Positions 17,103 through 28,227 of a DNA stretch of 64,000 nucleotides are shown one piece after another (within the stretch, counting starts at the first letter, position 1; each line of letters opens with the position of its first letter). The position numbers and the translations under genes were made by a program. The stretch spans positions 1,930,021-1,994,020 of the forward strand of contig KI632513.1 of the NCBI GenBank assembly GCA_000504425.1, given 5' to 3'. Source of the DNA: Rhodopseudomonas palustris JSC-3b (GTDB lineage Bacteria; Pseudomonadota; Alphaproteobacteria; Rhizobiales; Xanthobacteraceae). The notes under the pieces are model-generated. The model was not told the DNA's origin and did no database searches. It worked only from the letters and a program-made list of their open reading frames with translations.

Positions 17103-18509
17103 TCAAAACGGCATCTCCGCCAGCGCGTGCATCACCCGCACCCAGGAGCGGATGCCCTTGTGGAAGCTGCGCAGGTCGTACTTCTCATTCGGCGAATGAA
17201 TGTTGTCGTCGTCGAGACCAAAGCCGACCAAAAGCGTATCAACGCCCAGCACGCGCTTGAAATCAGCCACGATCGGAATCGACGCGCCGGAGCCGATCAG
17301 CACCGCCTCCTTGCCCCACTCCTCGGTCAGCGCGCGCTTGGCGGCAGCGAGCGGCTTCATGCTCCAATCGAGCGCGATACCCGGCGCGTTGGAATGCTCC
17401 ACAAACTCTGCCGAACAATCCTCCGGCAGCCGCGAGGTCACGAACGCGCGGAAGGCGTCGCGAATCCGGGCCGGGTCCTGGCCCTCGACCAAGCGGAACG
17501 ACACCTTGGCGGACGCTTCCGCGGGGATCACGGTTTTCGAGCCTTCGCCGGTGTAGCCACCGACAATGCCGTTGATGTCGCAGGTCGGCCGCGACGAAAT
17601 CTGTTCGATCAAAAGTCGGTCGGCCTCACCCGCCGGCCGCGACAAGCCGACCGGCTTGAGAAACGCGTCGGGCGTCAGGTTCAGCGCCTTCCACTGCGCC
17701 AGCACGTCCGGCGGCACTTCCTGCACGCCGTCATAGAAGCCGGGAATGGTGACATGACCATTGGCGCTGTGCAGCGCGCCGAGAATCTGGGTCAGCACCC
17801 GGATCGGGTTTTGCGCGGCGCCGCCATAGATGCCGGAATGCAGATCGCGGTTGGCGGCCTTGATCTTCACTTCCTCATAGACCAGGCCGCGCAGCGAGGT
17901 GGTGATCGCCGGCGTGTTGCCGTCCCACATGCTGGTATCGCACACCAACGCGAAATCGGCGGCGAGATCGTCCTTGTGCTGCTGCAGGAACGGCACGAAA
18001 TGTTTTGAGCCGACCTCCTCCTCGCCTTCGATCACGATGCTGATGTCGATCGGGAGTTCGCCGGTGACATCGCGCCAGGCGCGGCACGCTTCGATGAAGG
18101 TCGAGAGCTGGCCTTTGTCGTCCTGCGCGCCGCGTGCCACGATGATCTTGCGGCCATCGGCGTGATCGGTGAGCACCGGCTCGAATGGCGGGCGATGCCA
18201 CAGGCTGAGCGGATCGACCGGCTGCACATCGTAATGGCCGTAGAACAGCGCGTGCGGCCGGTCGCCGCGATTGCCGCGCGCCTTGGCGATCACCGCGGGA
18301 TGACCGCCGGTCGGCCGCACCTCGGCATCAAAGCCCAGCGACGCGATATCAACCGCGAGATGGTCCGCCGCGGCCTGGCAATCGCCGGCGAAGGCCGGGT
18401 CCGCGGAAATCGACTTGATCCGCAGCAGTGCAAACAGCCGTTCCAGGCTCTGATCCAGACCGGCATCCACCTGGTCAAGGACCGCTTGCAGGTTTGACGT
18501 ATTGGCCAT
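17103..18509 (-). CDS. M20 family metallopeptidase (dipeptidase)
   Basis: A 468-residue zinc peptidase expected to be cytoplasmic. Family motifs are present in order: metal ligands in LFYGHYDVQPVDP, DDKGQ with the bridging Asp, and EGEEEVGS with the catalytic Glu and metal Glu. A dimerisation (lid) domain lies around residues 210-330, and FGLDDDNIHSPNEKY near the end supplies the last His ligand. This is the M20 subgroup of carnosinase/CNDP-like dipeptidases. It is transcribed alone, and the plus-strand terminator at 17044-17073 lies just past its 3' end. Confidence 0.92.
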   Translation of the reverse strand: MANTSNLQAVLDQVDAGLDQSLERLFALLRIKSISADPAFAGDCQAAADHLAVDIASLGFDAEVRPTGGHPAVIAKARGNRGDRPHALFYGHYDVQPVDPLSLWHRPPFEPVLTDHADGRKIIVARGAQDDKGQLSTFIEACRAWRDVTGELPIDISIVIEGEEEVGSKHFVPFLQQHKDDLAADFALVCDTSMWDGNTPAITTSLRGLVYEEVKIKAANRDLHSGIYGGAAQNPIRVLTQILGALHSANGHVTIPGFYDGVQEVPPDVLAQWKALNLTPDAFLKPVGLSRPAGEADRLLIEQISSRPTCDINGIVGGYTGEGSKTVIPAEASAKVSFRLVEGQDPARIRDAFRAFVTSRLPEDCSAEFVEHSNAPGIALDWSMKPLAAAKRALTEEWGKEAVLIGSGASIPIVADFKRVLGVDTLLVGFGLDDDNIHSPNEKYDLRSFHKGIRSWVRVMHALAEMPF

Positions 18510-18738
18510 GACTTCCCTCGCCGGTTCGGATGAGTTCCAGATTCAATAGGATCGCGTATCAATATGCTCGCGTGTCAATCTCGCGTCGTCGAACGAAGTG
18601 ACTGCCGGTTCGCTTCGAGAAAACGCATCAGAACAACAATGCAGCATTGCGGCTCTGATTCCATCAGAACCGCAACCAGCATAGCGCCGCAGCCGGCATC
18701 AAATCAAAACTGACACATCCACGCCGCTACGCCGCGCC

Positions 18739-20346
18739 TCAACGCCGCAACAACCCGCCAAGCGTGCCGCGCACGATCGAACGGCCGACCGAACCACCGA
18801 GCGAGCCGCCGACTGACTTGCCAAGATCGGCCGCGATGCCGCCAATCACCTTGTCGGTGACGGTACGCGCGACATTGCGCGCCACCACCTGGCCGGTGCT
18901 GAGCTTGCCGCGCGGCGTGTTGGTGCCGAACACGGTGGCGACGATCGCGCCGAGCTGGCCGAGCAGGCCGCCTTCGGCCGCGCCGCCCTCGCCGCTCGCT
19001 TTGCCGTCGATCCGGCTGCGCAGCATCTCGTAGGCCGATTCGGAATCGATCGCGGTGTCGTATTTGCCCTTGAGCGGACTGGCCGCCAGGATCGCCTTGC
19101 GCTCCTCGGCGGTCACCGGCCCGATCCGCGCGGTCGGCGGCCGGATCAGCACCCGCTCCACCATCGCCGGCGTACCGTTGCCCTCCAGGAACGACACCAG
19201 CGCTTCGCCCTTGCCAAGCTCGGTGATCACCTTGGCGGTGTCGAGCTTGGGATTGGGGCGGAACGTCTCGGCCGCGGCGGCGACGGCGCGCTGATCGCGC
19301 GGCGTGAAGGCGCGCAGCGCGTGCTGCACGCGGTTGCCGAGCTGGGCCAGCACGCGGTCCGGCACGTCGATCGGATTCTGAGTGATGAAGTAGACGCCGA
19401 CGCCCTTCGAGCGGATCAGCCGCACCACCTGCTCGATCTTGTCGAGCAGCGATTTCGGCGCGTCGTTGAACAACAGATGGGCTTCGTCAAAGAAGAACAC
19501 CAGCTTCGGCTTCTCGACATCGCCGACCTCGGGCAGTTCTTCGAACAGTTCCGACAGCATCCACAATAGGAAGGTGGCGTACAGCCGCGGATTGTTCATC
19601 AGCTTGTCGGCAGCCAGGATGTTGACGATGCCGCGCCCCTCGGCGTCGGTGCGCAGCATGTCCTGCAGCAGCAGCGCCGGCTCGCCAAAGAACTTCTCGC
19701 CGCCCTGGTTTTCCAGCACCAGCAATTGCCGCTGAATGGTGCCGACGGTCTGCTTGGTGACATTACCGAGCGCCTGCGCCGCCTGCCGGATGTCGGCATT
19801 GACGTCGCCATGCTCGGCCACCTTCTGCGCGATCGGCGCGATGGCATCGAGCATCGCGCGCAGGTCCTTCATATCGACCAGCGGCATGCCATTGTCGTCG
19901 GCGACCCGGAAAGCGACGTTGAGCACGCCCTCCTGCACGTCATTGAGATCGAGCATGCGCGACAGCAACAGCGGCCCCATCTCCGAGACCGTGGCGCGCA
20001 CCGGATGGCCCTGCTCGCCGAACACGTCCCAAAATACCGTCGTGAACTGGTCGGGCTGCAATTTCAGCCCCATGTCCTTGGCGCGCTTGATCAGCGCCTC
20101 ATTGGGCGTGCCGATCTCGGCAATCCCGGACAGGTCGCCCTTGATGTCGGCGGCAAACACCGGCACGCCGGCGCGCGCAAAGCCCTCGGCCATCACCTGC
20201 AGCGTCACGGTCTTGCCGGTGCCGGTGGCGCCAGTGACCAGGCCGTGCCGATTGGCCAGCGCCAGCGTCAGCCATGCGGCCTGCTGTTCCTTGCCGATAA
20301 AGATCTTGTCTTTGCTGTCTGCGATGCCATCACCGCTGGTCGCCAT
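18739..20346 (-). CDS. HerA-like ATPase, DUF853 family (YjgR type)
   Basis: A 535-residue P-loop ATPase. Walker A is [12 protein letters not shown] near residue 40. Walker B is [12 protein letters not shown]. Motifs further on, [20 protein letters not shown] and [17 protein letters not shown], are characteristic of the DUF853/YjgR branch of HerA-like helicases. The C-terminal 60 residues are Gly- and Ser-rich ([20 protein letters not shown]). The cellular role is not established for this family; no NurA-type nuclease is adjacent. The start at ATG 20346 gives the family length. Confidence 0.9.
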   Translation of the reverse strand: MATSGDGIADSKDKIFIGKEQQAAWLTLALANRHGLVTGATGTGKTVTLQVMAEGFARAGVPVFAADIKGDLSGIAEIGTPNEALIKRAKDMGLKLQPDQFTTVFWDVFGEQGHPVRATVSEMGPLLLSRMLDLNDVQEGVLNVAFRVADDNGMPLVDMKDLRAMLDAIAPIAQKVAEHGDVNADIRQAAQALGNVTKQTVGTIQRQLLVLENQGGEKFFGEPALLLQDMLRTDAEGRGIVNILAADKLMNNPRLYATFLLWMLSELFEELPEVGDVEKPKLVFFFDEAHLLFNDAPKSLLDKIEQVVRLIRSKGVGVYFITQNPIDVPDRVLAQLGNRVQHALRAFTPRDQRAVAAAAETFRPNPKLDTAKVITELGKGEALVSFLEGNGTPAMVERVLIRPPTARIGPVTAEERKAILAASPLKGKYDTAIDSESAYEMLRSRIDGKASGEGGAAEGGLLGQLGAIVATVFGTNTPRGKLSTGQVVARNVARTVTDKVIGGIAADLGKSVGGSLGGSVGRSIVRGTLGGLLRR

Positions 20347-20382
20347 CGTCTCGCATCTCCGGGCATAGAACAGTTTGCTGGG

Positions 20383-20429
20383 ACTCTATTCTAATAGAGT
20401 AAAGCGCCGATCAAAACTGGGATCGGCGC
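20383..20429. promoter_or_regulatory. Two adjacent perfect inverted repeats
   Basis: ACTCTATT/AATAGAGT with a 2-nt spacer at 20383-20400 is followed by GCGCCGATC/GATCGGCGC with an 8-nt loop at 20404-20429. They lie 37 bp upstream of the DUF853 start. The first looks like an operator; the second could be a hairpin in its leader. The function is unknown. Confidence 0.5.
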
Positions 20430-20663
20430 CGCCATGGGCGGCATTCGGACCCAGTTGCATGCAGGTTGTGACGCATTGTGCAGCCGCGTAATCCTACGAA
20501 AAAAGAGCAACGCTGCACCTTTGCTCTTGCATTGCTGCAACACTTGAAAAGCGATCGCCGCCGAATCGTTGCGCTATTGCGCGGATCGCTTGTATTTCAT
20601 GGTGTGGCTGATCAAGATCGGGGCACAAGAAAGATCCGGAAAATATCCGGAAGTGGGGGCGTA

Positions 20664-21029
20664 ATGGACGAGTTGATTGAGCGGCTGACCAGCAAGGTCG
20701 GCCTCGAGCGAGATGTGGCCACACGGACGGTTGGCCTGATCCTCGGCTTCCTTCGCAACGAAGGCCCGACCGACAAGGTTCAAGCGCTGATCGATTCCAT
20801 CCCTGGAGCTGCAGACATCGTCGAACCGGCCGCCCCGCGCAGCGGCTTCGGCAAGCTGCTCGGCGGCGGCGTGATGGGGCTGGGTGCCAAGCTGATGGGC
20901 CTTGGGCTCGGCATGGCGCAGATTCAGAGCATCGCACGCGAATTGTTCAAATATGGCCGCGACAAGATCGGCGAAGACGGCATGCAGGAGATCATCGCTG
21001 GCACGCCCGGCCTGAGCAAGCTGACCTGA
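20664..21029 (+). CDS. Small helical protein (DUF2267-like)
   Basis: A 121-residue protein starting at ATG 20664 behind GTGGGGGC. The N-terminus (MDELIERLTSKVGLERDVAT, RTVGLILGFLRNEGPTDKVQ) resembles the helical repeat of DUF2267-type proteins. A Gly-rich middle (GFGKLLGGGVMGLGAKLMGL) and a helical C-terminus (ARELFKYGRDKIGEDGMQEI) follow. The function is unknown and the family assignment is tentative. The DUF4332 gene follows after 28 bp on the same strand, so they are probably co-transcribed. Confidence 0.72.
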   Translation: MDELIERLTSKVGLERDVATRTVGLILGFLRNEGPTDKVQALIDSIPGAADIVEPAAPRSGFGKLLGGGVMGLGAKLMGLGLGMAQIQSIARELFKYGRDKIGEDGMQEIIAGTPGLSKLT

Positions 21030-21057
21030 TCCTTTCATTTTTGTAGTTTTGAGTGCC

Positions 21058-21465
21058 ATGACATATTCCATCAGCAAACTCGACAGCATCGATCCCGATG
21101 CCGTGTCGAAACTGAAATCGGTCGGGATCCGCACCACCGATGCCTTTTTGGACGCTGCCAAGACCGTGAAAGGGCGCAAGGCGCTCGCTGCGAAAACCGG
21201 CATCAGCGAACAGCAATTGCTCGAATGGGCCAATATTGCCGACTATATGCGCGTGCCCGGCATGGGCAGCGCCAAGGCGCTGCTGCTGCGCGCCTCCGGG
21301 GTCAGCACGCTGCGGGAATTCACGCTGCGCAACCCGGCCCGGCTGGCGCAGAACATGAAAGACGCCAACGATAAGCGGAAGCTGGTGCGGGCGCTGCCCT
21401 CAGAGAAATCGGTCAGCGAGCTGATCGAAAAGGCCCGCAAATTGCCGCTGAAAATCACCTATTAG
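21058..21465 (+). CDS. DUF4332 domain protein (helix-hairpin-helix type)
   Basis: A 135-residue protein. DUF4332 is a helix-hairpin-helix-like fold, visible twice here as KLDSIDPDAVSKLKSVGIRT and IADYMRVPGMGSAKALLLRA. Such folds often bind DNA without sequence specificity. The basic C-terminus (NDKRKLVRALPSEKSVSELI, KARKLPLKITY) fits nucleic-acid contact. The start is ATG 21058. It is the second gene of a pair with the small helical protein at 20664. The biological role is unknown. Confidence 0.8.
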   Translation: MTYSISKLDSIDPDAVSKLKSVGIRTTDAFLDAAKTVKGRKALAAKTGISEQQLLEWANIADYMRVPGMGSAKALLLRASGVSTLREFTLRNPARLAQNMKDANDKRKLVRALPSEKSVSELIEKARKLPLKITY

Positions 21466-21543
21466 CGACGGCGGCGGGACTTTCAGCCGCGCAGCACTGC
21501 GCCCGCTTGACTCCGCGGCACGGACCGCGCAAAGCGAGCCCCC

Positions 21544-22398
21544 ATGACCTCAACGACGCTCCCGCCCGCGGCGGCCAAGCCGCCGGTTCATCCGCTGCTG
21601 CAGCCATGGCTGACGCGGCGCGTGCCCGCCGTGATGGGCGTGCTCAACGTCACCCCGGATTCCTTTTCCGACGGCGGCAAATTCCTGGCTCCGGACGCCG
21701 CCCGCGCCCAGGCCGCCAAGCTGATCGCCGACGGCGCTGACATCATCGATATCGGCGCGGAATCGACCCGCCCCTACGGATCGCAGCCGATCTCGGCCGC
21801 CGAGGAAATGGCGCGGCTGCGCCCGGTGCTGGCCGATGTGGTGGCGCTCGGCACGCCGGTGTCGATCGACAGCATGAAGGCCGAGGTGGTGGCGTTCGCG
21901 CTCGATACCGGGGTGGCGATCGCCAACGATGTCTGGGGCCTGCAGCGCGACCCGGCGATGGCCGAGGTGGTGGCGTCCTACGGCGTGCCGGTGATCGTGA
22001 TGCATAACCGCGATGACGCTGATCCGGCGATCGACATCATGGCCGACATCGCGATGTTCTTTGACCGCTCGCTGACCATTGCCGCCAAGGCCGGCGTCAG
22101 GCAGGAGCAGATCGTGCTCGATCCGGGCATCGGCTTCGGCAAAACCCCGGAACAGAGCATCACGGTGCTGGCGCGGCTCGATGAGCTGCAGCGTTTCGGC
22201 CTGCCGCTGCTGATCGGCGCCTCGCGCAAACGCTTCATCGGCACGGTATCGCCCTCGGAGCCGCAGCAGCGGCTCGGCGGCTCGATTGCCGCGCATCTAT
22301 TGGCCGCGCAGCACGGCGCCCAGATCATCCGCGCGCACGACGTTGCCGAAACGGTGCAGGCGCTGCGCGTCGCTTGCGCGATCGACGACGCCCGATGA
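21544..22398 (+). CDS. folP: Dihydropteroate synthase
   Basis: Condenses p-aminobenzoate with 6-hydroxymethyl-7,8-dihydropterin diphosphate in folate synthesis. At 284 residues it has the family length and motifs: MGVLNVTPDSFSDGGKF near the N-terminus, DIIDIGAESTRPYG (the usual GGESTRPG is AESTRPY here), and ANDVWGLQRDPAM where the family has a second substrate loop. DPGIGFGKT and LIGASRKRFIG complete the set. Its stop overlaps folB by 4 bp (ATGA). It is the target of sulfonamides in general. First gene of a folP-folB-folK operon. Confidence 0.96.
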   Translation: MTSTTLPPAAAKPPVHPLLQPWLTRRVPAVMGVLNVTPDSFSDGGKFLAPDAARAQAAKLIADGADIIDIGAESTRPYGSQPISAAEEMARLRPVLADVVALGTPVSIDSMKAEVVAFALDTGVAIANDVWGLQRDPAMAEVVASYGVPVIVMHNRDDADPAIDIMADIAMFFDRSLTIAAKAGVRQEQIVLDPGIGFGKTPEQSITVLARLDELQRFGLPLLIGASRKRFIGTVSPSEPQQRLGGSIAAHLLAAQHGAQIIRAHDVAETVQALRVACAIDDAR

Positions 22399-22772
22399 CC
22401 GATACCATCTTCATTCGTGGCCTGTCGGTGCACGCCCGCCACGGCGTGATGGAGCACGAGAGCGAAGTCGGCCAGCGCTTCGTGATCGATCTCGAACTAA
22501 CCGCCGATCTGTCGGAATCCTCGCGCACCGATCGGCTTGCCGACACCGTGTCCTATTCCAACGTGGTCGATTGCGCGACCGCGGCGTTCAAGCACGTCAA
22601 TTATCGGCTGTTGGAGCGCGCGGCTGGTGCGGTCGCCGACGCGATCCTGACGGCGTTTCCGAAGATCACCACCGTCAAGGTCACGGTGCACAAGCCGCAC
22701 GCGCCGATCGCCGCGATCTTTGACGATGTCGGCGTGATCCTGACCCGCAGCCGCGCCAAGGCCGATGGCTAG
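22395..22772 (+). CDS. folB: Dihydroneopterin aldolase
   Basis: Cleaves 7,8-dihydroneopterin to 6-hydroxymethyl-7,8-dihydropterin and glycolaldehyde. The 125-residue protein shows the FolB start IFIRGLSVHARHGVMEHESE with the active-site Glu, then VSYSNVVDCATAAFKH and the C-terminal KVTVHKPHAPIAAIFDDVGV with the catalytic Lys. It starts at ATG 22395 inside the folP stop and overlaps folK by 8 bp, so all three folate genes are translationally coupled and act in consecutive or nearby steps. Confidence 0.95.
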   Translation: MTDTIFIRGLSVHARHGVMEHESEVGQRFVIDLELTADLSESSRTDRLADTVSYSNVVDCATAAFKHVNYRLLERAAGAVADAILTAFPKITTVKVTVHKPHAPIAAIFDDVGVILTRSRAKADG

Positions 22773-23262
22773 CGCGCTGATCGCGCTGGGCGGCAATGTC
22801 GGCGACGTCCGCGACACCTTTGCCCGCGCCATCCCGATGATCTGCGGCATGGCGCAGGCCTCGCTCGAAGGCCGCTCCTCGGACTACACCACCCCGCCCT
22901 GGGGCCAGGAAGACCAGGCGGCGTTCGTCAACGCCTGTATCGAGATCGACACCCCGCTCAATCCGCTGACGCTGCTCGACGTGCTGCACAAGGTCGAGCG
23001 GCGGTTCGGCCGCGATCGCGCCTGCGAAACCCGCTGGGGGCCGCGCACGCTCGATCTCGATCTGCTGGCGTTCGAGGATGCCGAAATCGAGCGCAGCGAT
23101 CTGCAATTGCCCCATCCGCGGCTGTTTGAGCGCGCCTTCGTGCTGGTACCGCTGATGGAGATCGCGCCCGACCGGCTGATCGCCGGACGCACGGCGCGGA
23201 CGGCTCTGGCGCAATTATCCACCGCGGGCATCGAACGATTGCCCGCTTCTTCACCGAGTTAG
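22765..23262 (+). CDS. folK: 6-hydroxymethyl-7,8-dihydropterin pyrophosphokinase
   Basis: Transfers pyrophosphate from ATP to the pterin made by FolB, giving the FolP substrate. The 165-residue HPPK domain is complete: an ALIALGGNVGDVRDTFARAI start, SSDYTTPPWGQEDQAAFVNA, the metal-binding CETRWGPRTLDLDLL with two Asp residues, and LQLPHPRLFERAFVLVPLME. Its start lies 8 bp inside folB. Last gene of the folate operon; methylmalonyl-CoA mutase begins about 95 bp later. Confidence 0.96.
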   Translation: MASALIALGGNVGDVRDTFARAIPMICGMAQASLEGRSSDYTTPPWGQEDQAAFVNACIEIDTPLNPLTLLDVLHKVERRFGRDRACETRWGPRTLDLDLLAFEDAEIERSDLQLPHPRLFERAFVLVPLMEIAPDRLIAGRTARTALAQLSTAGIERLPASSPS

Positions 23263-23357
23263 CCGAAAGGCTGCAAACTACCGTTTGGCTTGGCGGCCGC
23301 CACATGGCATTTTCCGCCCGGCTTTTCTTTCCCGACGTTCCGGAGCGTTTCTCGACA

Positions 23358-25229
23358 ATGTCCACTGCACCCGACCACCTTCGGCTCGCGGCCGATTTCG
23401 AACCGGCGACCTATGATCAATGGCGCAAGCTGGTCGACGGCGTGCTGAAGGGCGCCCCGTTCGAGAAACTGGTCAACAAGACCTATGATGGGCTGACGAT
23501 CGCGCCGATCTACCAGCGTGCCGAAAACGTCGCCCCGATCATCGGCCGCCGCCCGGCGACGCCCTGGCAGATCATGCAGCGCATCGATCATCCCGATGCC
23601 AAGAAGGCCAACACCCAGGCGCTGACCGACCTCGAAAACGGCGCCACCGGCCTGACTTTGGTGTTCGCCGGCGCCAATGGCGCGCGCGGCTTTGGCCTGG
23701 AAGCGACCGAAGAAACCATCGCTCAGGTGCTGGAAGGCGTCTATCTCGACGCCGGCATCGCCATCGAATTGCAGATCGGCCCGGCGGCGCGCATGGCCGC
23801 GGTCTATCTCGCCGACTACGTGAAGGGCAAAGGCCTCGATCCGGCCGCCTGCGATATCCGCTTCGGTCTCGATCCGATCGGCGCCTGCGCGGTGTGGGGC
23901 TCAAGCGCCCATGACTGGTCGGAAATCGCCCCGGCCTTCACCGACGCCGTCAAGAAGCTGAGCGCGATGGGCTTCAAGGGCCCGTTCGCGGTCGCCGATG
24001 GCCGCGTGATCCACGACGCCGGCGGCTCCGAAGTGCAGGAGCTGGCCTATGTGCTGGCCACTGCGGTCGCCTATCTGCGCGCGCTGGAAGACGCCGGCAT
24101 CGCGCTCGACGACGCCCGCAACATGGTGTTCGCGCGTCTGTCGGCTGATGCTGATCAGTTCCTGACGCTGGCCAAGTTCCGCGCGCTGCGGCTGCTGTGG
24201 GCCCGCATTGAAGAGAGCTGCGGCCTGACCCCGAAGCCGCTGCTGGTGTCGGCGGAAACCGCGTGGCGGATGCAGACCCAGCGCGACCCGTCGGTCAACA
24301 TGCTGCGCGCCACCATCGCCACCTTCGCGGCCGGCCTCGGCGGCGCCAACGCGATCGGCGTGCTGCCGCATACGCTGGCACAGGGCCTGCCGGATTCGTT
24401 CGCGCGCCGCGTGGCCCGCAACACCCAGTTGGTGCTGCTCGAGGAATCCAACCTCGCCAAGGTCGCCGACCCGGCCGCCGGTGCTGGTGGCATCGAGGCG
24501 CTGACCAAGGAATTGTGCGAAGCCGCCTGGGCGCTGTTCCAGGAGATCGAGCAGGCCGGCGGCGCGTTCGCCGCGCTCGTCGCCAATCTGATCCAGCCCA
24601 AGGTCGCCGCCACCCGCGCCGCGCGCCAGGCCGCGGTCGCCAAGCGCCGCGACGTGCTGACCGGCGCCAGCGAGTTCCCGAACCTGCATGAGGAACGCGC
24701 CAGCGTGCTCAAGGCCAAGCCGACCGAGGCCGAGCCCTATGGCAAGCCGAACATCACTTTCAAGCCGCTGACGCCGATCCGGATGGCGCTGCCGTTCGAG
24801 GCGCTGCGCAACAAGTCGGATCACGTGCTGGCCCGCAAGGGCGCGCGCCCAAAAGTGTTCCTGGCCAATCTCGGCACCCCGGCCGATTTCACCGCGCGCG
24901 CGACCTTTGCCAAGAGCTTCTTCGAGACCGGCGGCATCGAGGCGATCGACACCCAGGGCTTTGCCGATCCGGCAGCGCTGGCGGCGGCCTATGGCGCCTC
25001 CGACGCGGCGATGGTGTGCCTGTGTTCCTCGGACAAGGCCTATGAAACTCACGCGATCGCGGCCGCCAAGGCGCTGCGCGACGCCGGTGCCAAGCATATC
25101 TATCTGGCAGGCCGGCCCGGCGAGCAGGAAGCGGCGTATCGCGAGGCTGGCGTGCAGAACTTCGTGTTCGTCGGCGTCGACGCGCTCAAGATGCTGACCG
25201 ACGCCTGGGACCAGATCGAGGGCGCATGA
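23358..25229 (+). CDS. mutA: Methylmalonyl-CoA mutase, small (beta) subunit
   Basis: Partner of MutB in interconverting methylmalonyl-CoA and succinyl-CoA, linking propionate and ethylmalonyl-CoA pathways to central metabolism. At 623 residues it has the TIM-barrel mutase domain (LTLVFAGANGARGFGLEATE, RMQTQRDPSVNMLRATIATF) and a Rossmann-like C-terminal domain without the DxHxxG cobalamin motif, as expected for the non-catalytic subunit. The preferred start is ATG 23358 (MSTAPDHL); an earlier ATG at 23304 would add 18 residues lacking family similarity. Its stop overlaps the GFA gene by 4 bp. Confidence 0.93.
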   Translation: MSTAPDHLRLAADFEPATYDQWRKLVDGVLKGAPFEKLVNKTYDGLTIAPIYQRAENVAPIIGRRPATPWQIMQRIDHPDAKKANTQALTDLENGATGLTLVFAGANGARGFGLEATEETIAQVLEGVYLDAGIAIELQIGPAARMAAVYLADYVKGKGLDPAACDIRFGLDPIGACAVWGSSAHDWSEIAPAFTDAVKKLSAMGFKGPFAVADGRVIHDAGGSEVQELAYVLATAVAYLRALEDAGIALDDARNMVFARLSADADQFLTLAKFRALRLLWARIEESCGLTPKPLLVSAETAWRMQTQRDPSVNMLRATIATFAAGLGGANAIGVLPHTLAQGLPDSFARRVARNTQLVLLEESNLAKVADPAAGAGGIEALTKELCEAAWALFQEIEQAGGAFAALVANLIQPKVAATRAARQAAVAKRRDVLTGASEFPNLHEERASVLKAKPTEAEPYGKPNITFKPLTPIRMALPFEALRNKSDHVLARKGARPKVFLANLGTPADFTARATFAKSFFETGGIEAIDTQGFADPAALAAAYGASDAAMVCLCSSDKAYETHAIAAAKALRDAGAKHIYLAGRPGEQEAAYREAGVQNFVFVGVDALKMLTDAWDQIEGA

Positions 25230-25690
25230 CCGACACGGCGAAACCTGTGCTTACCGGCGGCTGTCAGTGCGGAGCGATCCGCTTCGCGCTGAACGCCGTG
25301 CCGCGCCAGGTGTCGCTGTGCCATTGCCGGATGTGCCAGAAGGCGAGCGGCGCGCCGTTCGCCTGCTTCGCCGAGGTCGCCAAGACCGATTTTAACTGGA
25401 CGCGCGGCCAGCCGGCCTCGTTCCAGTCCTCGAACATCGCCGCCCGCGATTTCTGCGCGGCTTGCGGCACACCGCTGAGCTATCGGCTGCTCGACGGCGA
25501 CACCATCGAGATCATGACCGGGACGTTCGATCGTCCCGATCGCCTGGTGCCCAAGCTGCAATTTGGCACCGAATCCCGGCTTGGCTGGGTTGGCACCATC
25601 GCCGCCCTGCCGAGCACGACCACGCAGCAGAACTACGGGGCGGATAAGCTCGCCGGCATTCGCAGCCGCCAGCACCCCGATCACGACTAG
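25226..25690 (+). CDS. GFA family (glutathione-dependent formaldehyde-activating-like) protein
   Basis: A 154-residue zinc-binding protein of the GFA/CENP-V fold. Zinc ligands are visible in TGGCQCGAIRF, LCHCRMCQKASGAPF and DFCAACGTPLSYRL. Family members are small cytoplasmic proteins, some acting on glutathione adducts; the substrate here is unknown. It lies between mutA and mutB, with its ATG inside the mutA stop (ATGA) and mutB 60 bp after its stop, so it must be co-translated with the mutase. That placement is not usual for mutA-mutB pairs and may hint at a linked role. Confidence 0.88.
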   Translation: MTDTAKPVLTGGCQCGAIRFALNAVPRQVSLCHCRMCQKASGAPFACFAEVAKTDFNWTRGQPASFQSSNIAARDFCAACGTPLSYRLLDGDTIEIMTGTFDRPDRLVPKLQFGTESRLGWVGTIAALPSTTTQQNYGADKLAGIRSRQHPDHD

Positions 25691-25750
25691 GATCACTGAC
25701 GCGCCGCCGGGCCCATGCTAGGTTCAGGGGCGGACAATAGGCAGGATGAG

Positions 25751-27907
<2,157 letters not shown>

Positions 27908-27947
27908 CCCTCCCCGTCCACTCGCCGCGAATTGACGGATCGATCTA

Positions 27948-27963
27948 GTTAAACTAGTTTAAC
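27948..27963. promoter_or_regulatory. 16-bp perfect palindrome, probable antitoxin operator
   Basis: GTTAAACTAGTTTAAC is fully self-complementary and ends three bases before the antitoxin ATG at 27967. Antitoxins of the Phd/YefM fold usually repress their own operon at such palindromes. No ribosome binding site fits between it and the ATG, so the mRNA may be leaderless or start within the palindrome. Confidence 0.75.
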
Positions 27964-27966
27964 CAG

Positions 27967-28227
27967 ATGAAGCAGGTCGGCATTTTCGAGGCGAAAACCC
28001 ACCTCTCCAGCCTGCTCGACGCGGTCGAGCAGGGGGACGAGATCACCATCACGCGCCACGGCAAGCCGGTCGCCAAGCTGGTGCAGATCAAGGACGAGCT
28101 GACCGCGGATCAGATTGCCGAACGCCGTCAGGCGATCCGCAATCTACGCAAGCTCGCCCGCGACTTGCAGACCGGCGCCTCGCCCGCCGAGCTCAAGAGC
28201 TGGATCGATGAGGGCCGGCGTTGTTAG
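27967..28227 (+). CDS. Type II antitoxin, Phd/YefM family
   Basis: An 86-residue antitoxin. The N-terminal Phd/YefM DNA-binding fold reads KQVGIFEAKTHLSSLLDAVE, QGDEITITRHGKPVAKLVQI. A charged helical C-terminus (ERRQAIRNLRKLARDLQTGA) would bind and block the toxin. Its stop overlaps the toxin start by 7 bp. The palindrome at 27948-27963 directly upstream is the likely autoregulatory operator. The pair lies between mutB and meaB, separating two genes whose products work together. Confidence 0.9.
   Translation: MKQVGIFEAKTHLSSLLDAVEQGDEITITRHGKPVAKLVQIKDELTADQIAERRQAIRNLRKLARDLQTGASPAELKSWIDEGRRC

Noticed and set aside
23358-25229. mutA as a decayed mutase because it lacks DxHxxG
   Set aside because: The small subunit of heterodimeric methylmalonyl-CoA mutases normally lacks the cobalamin motif.
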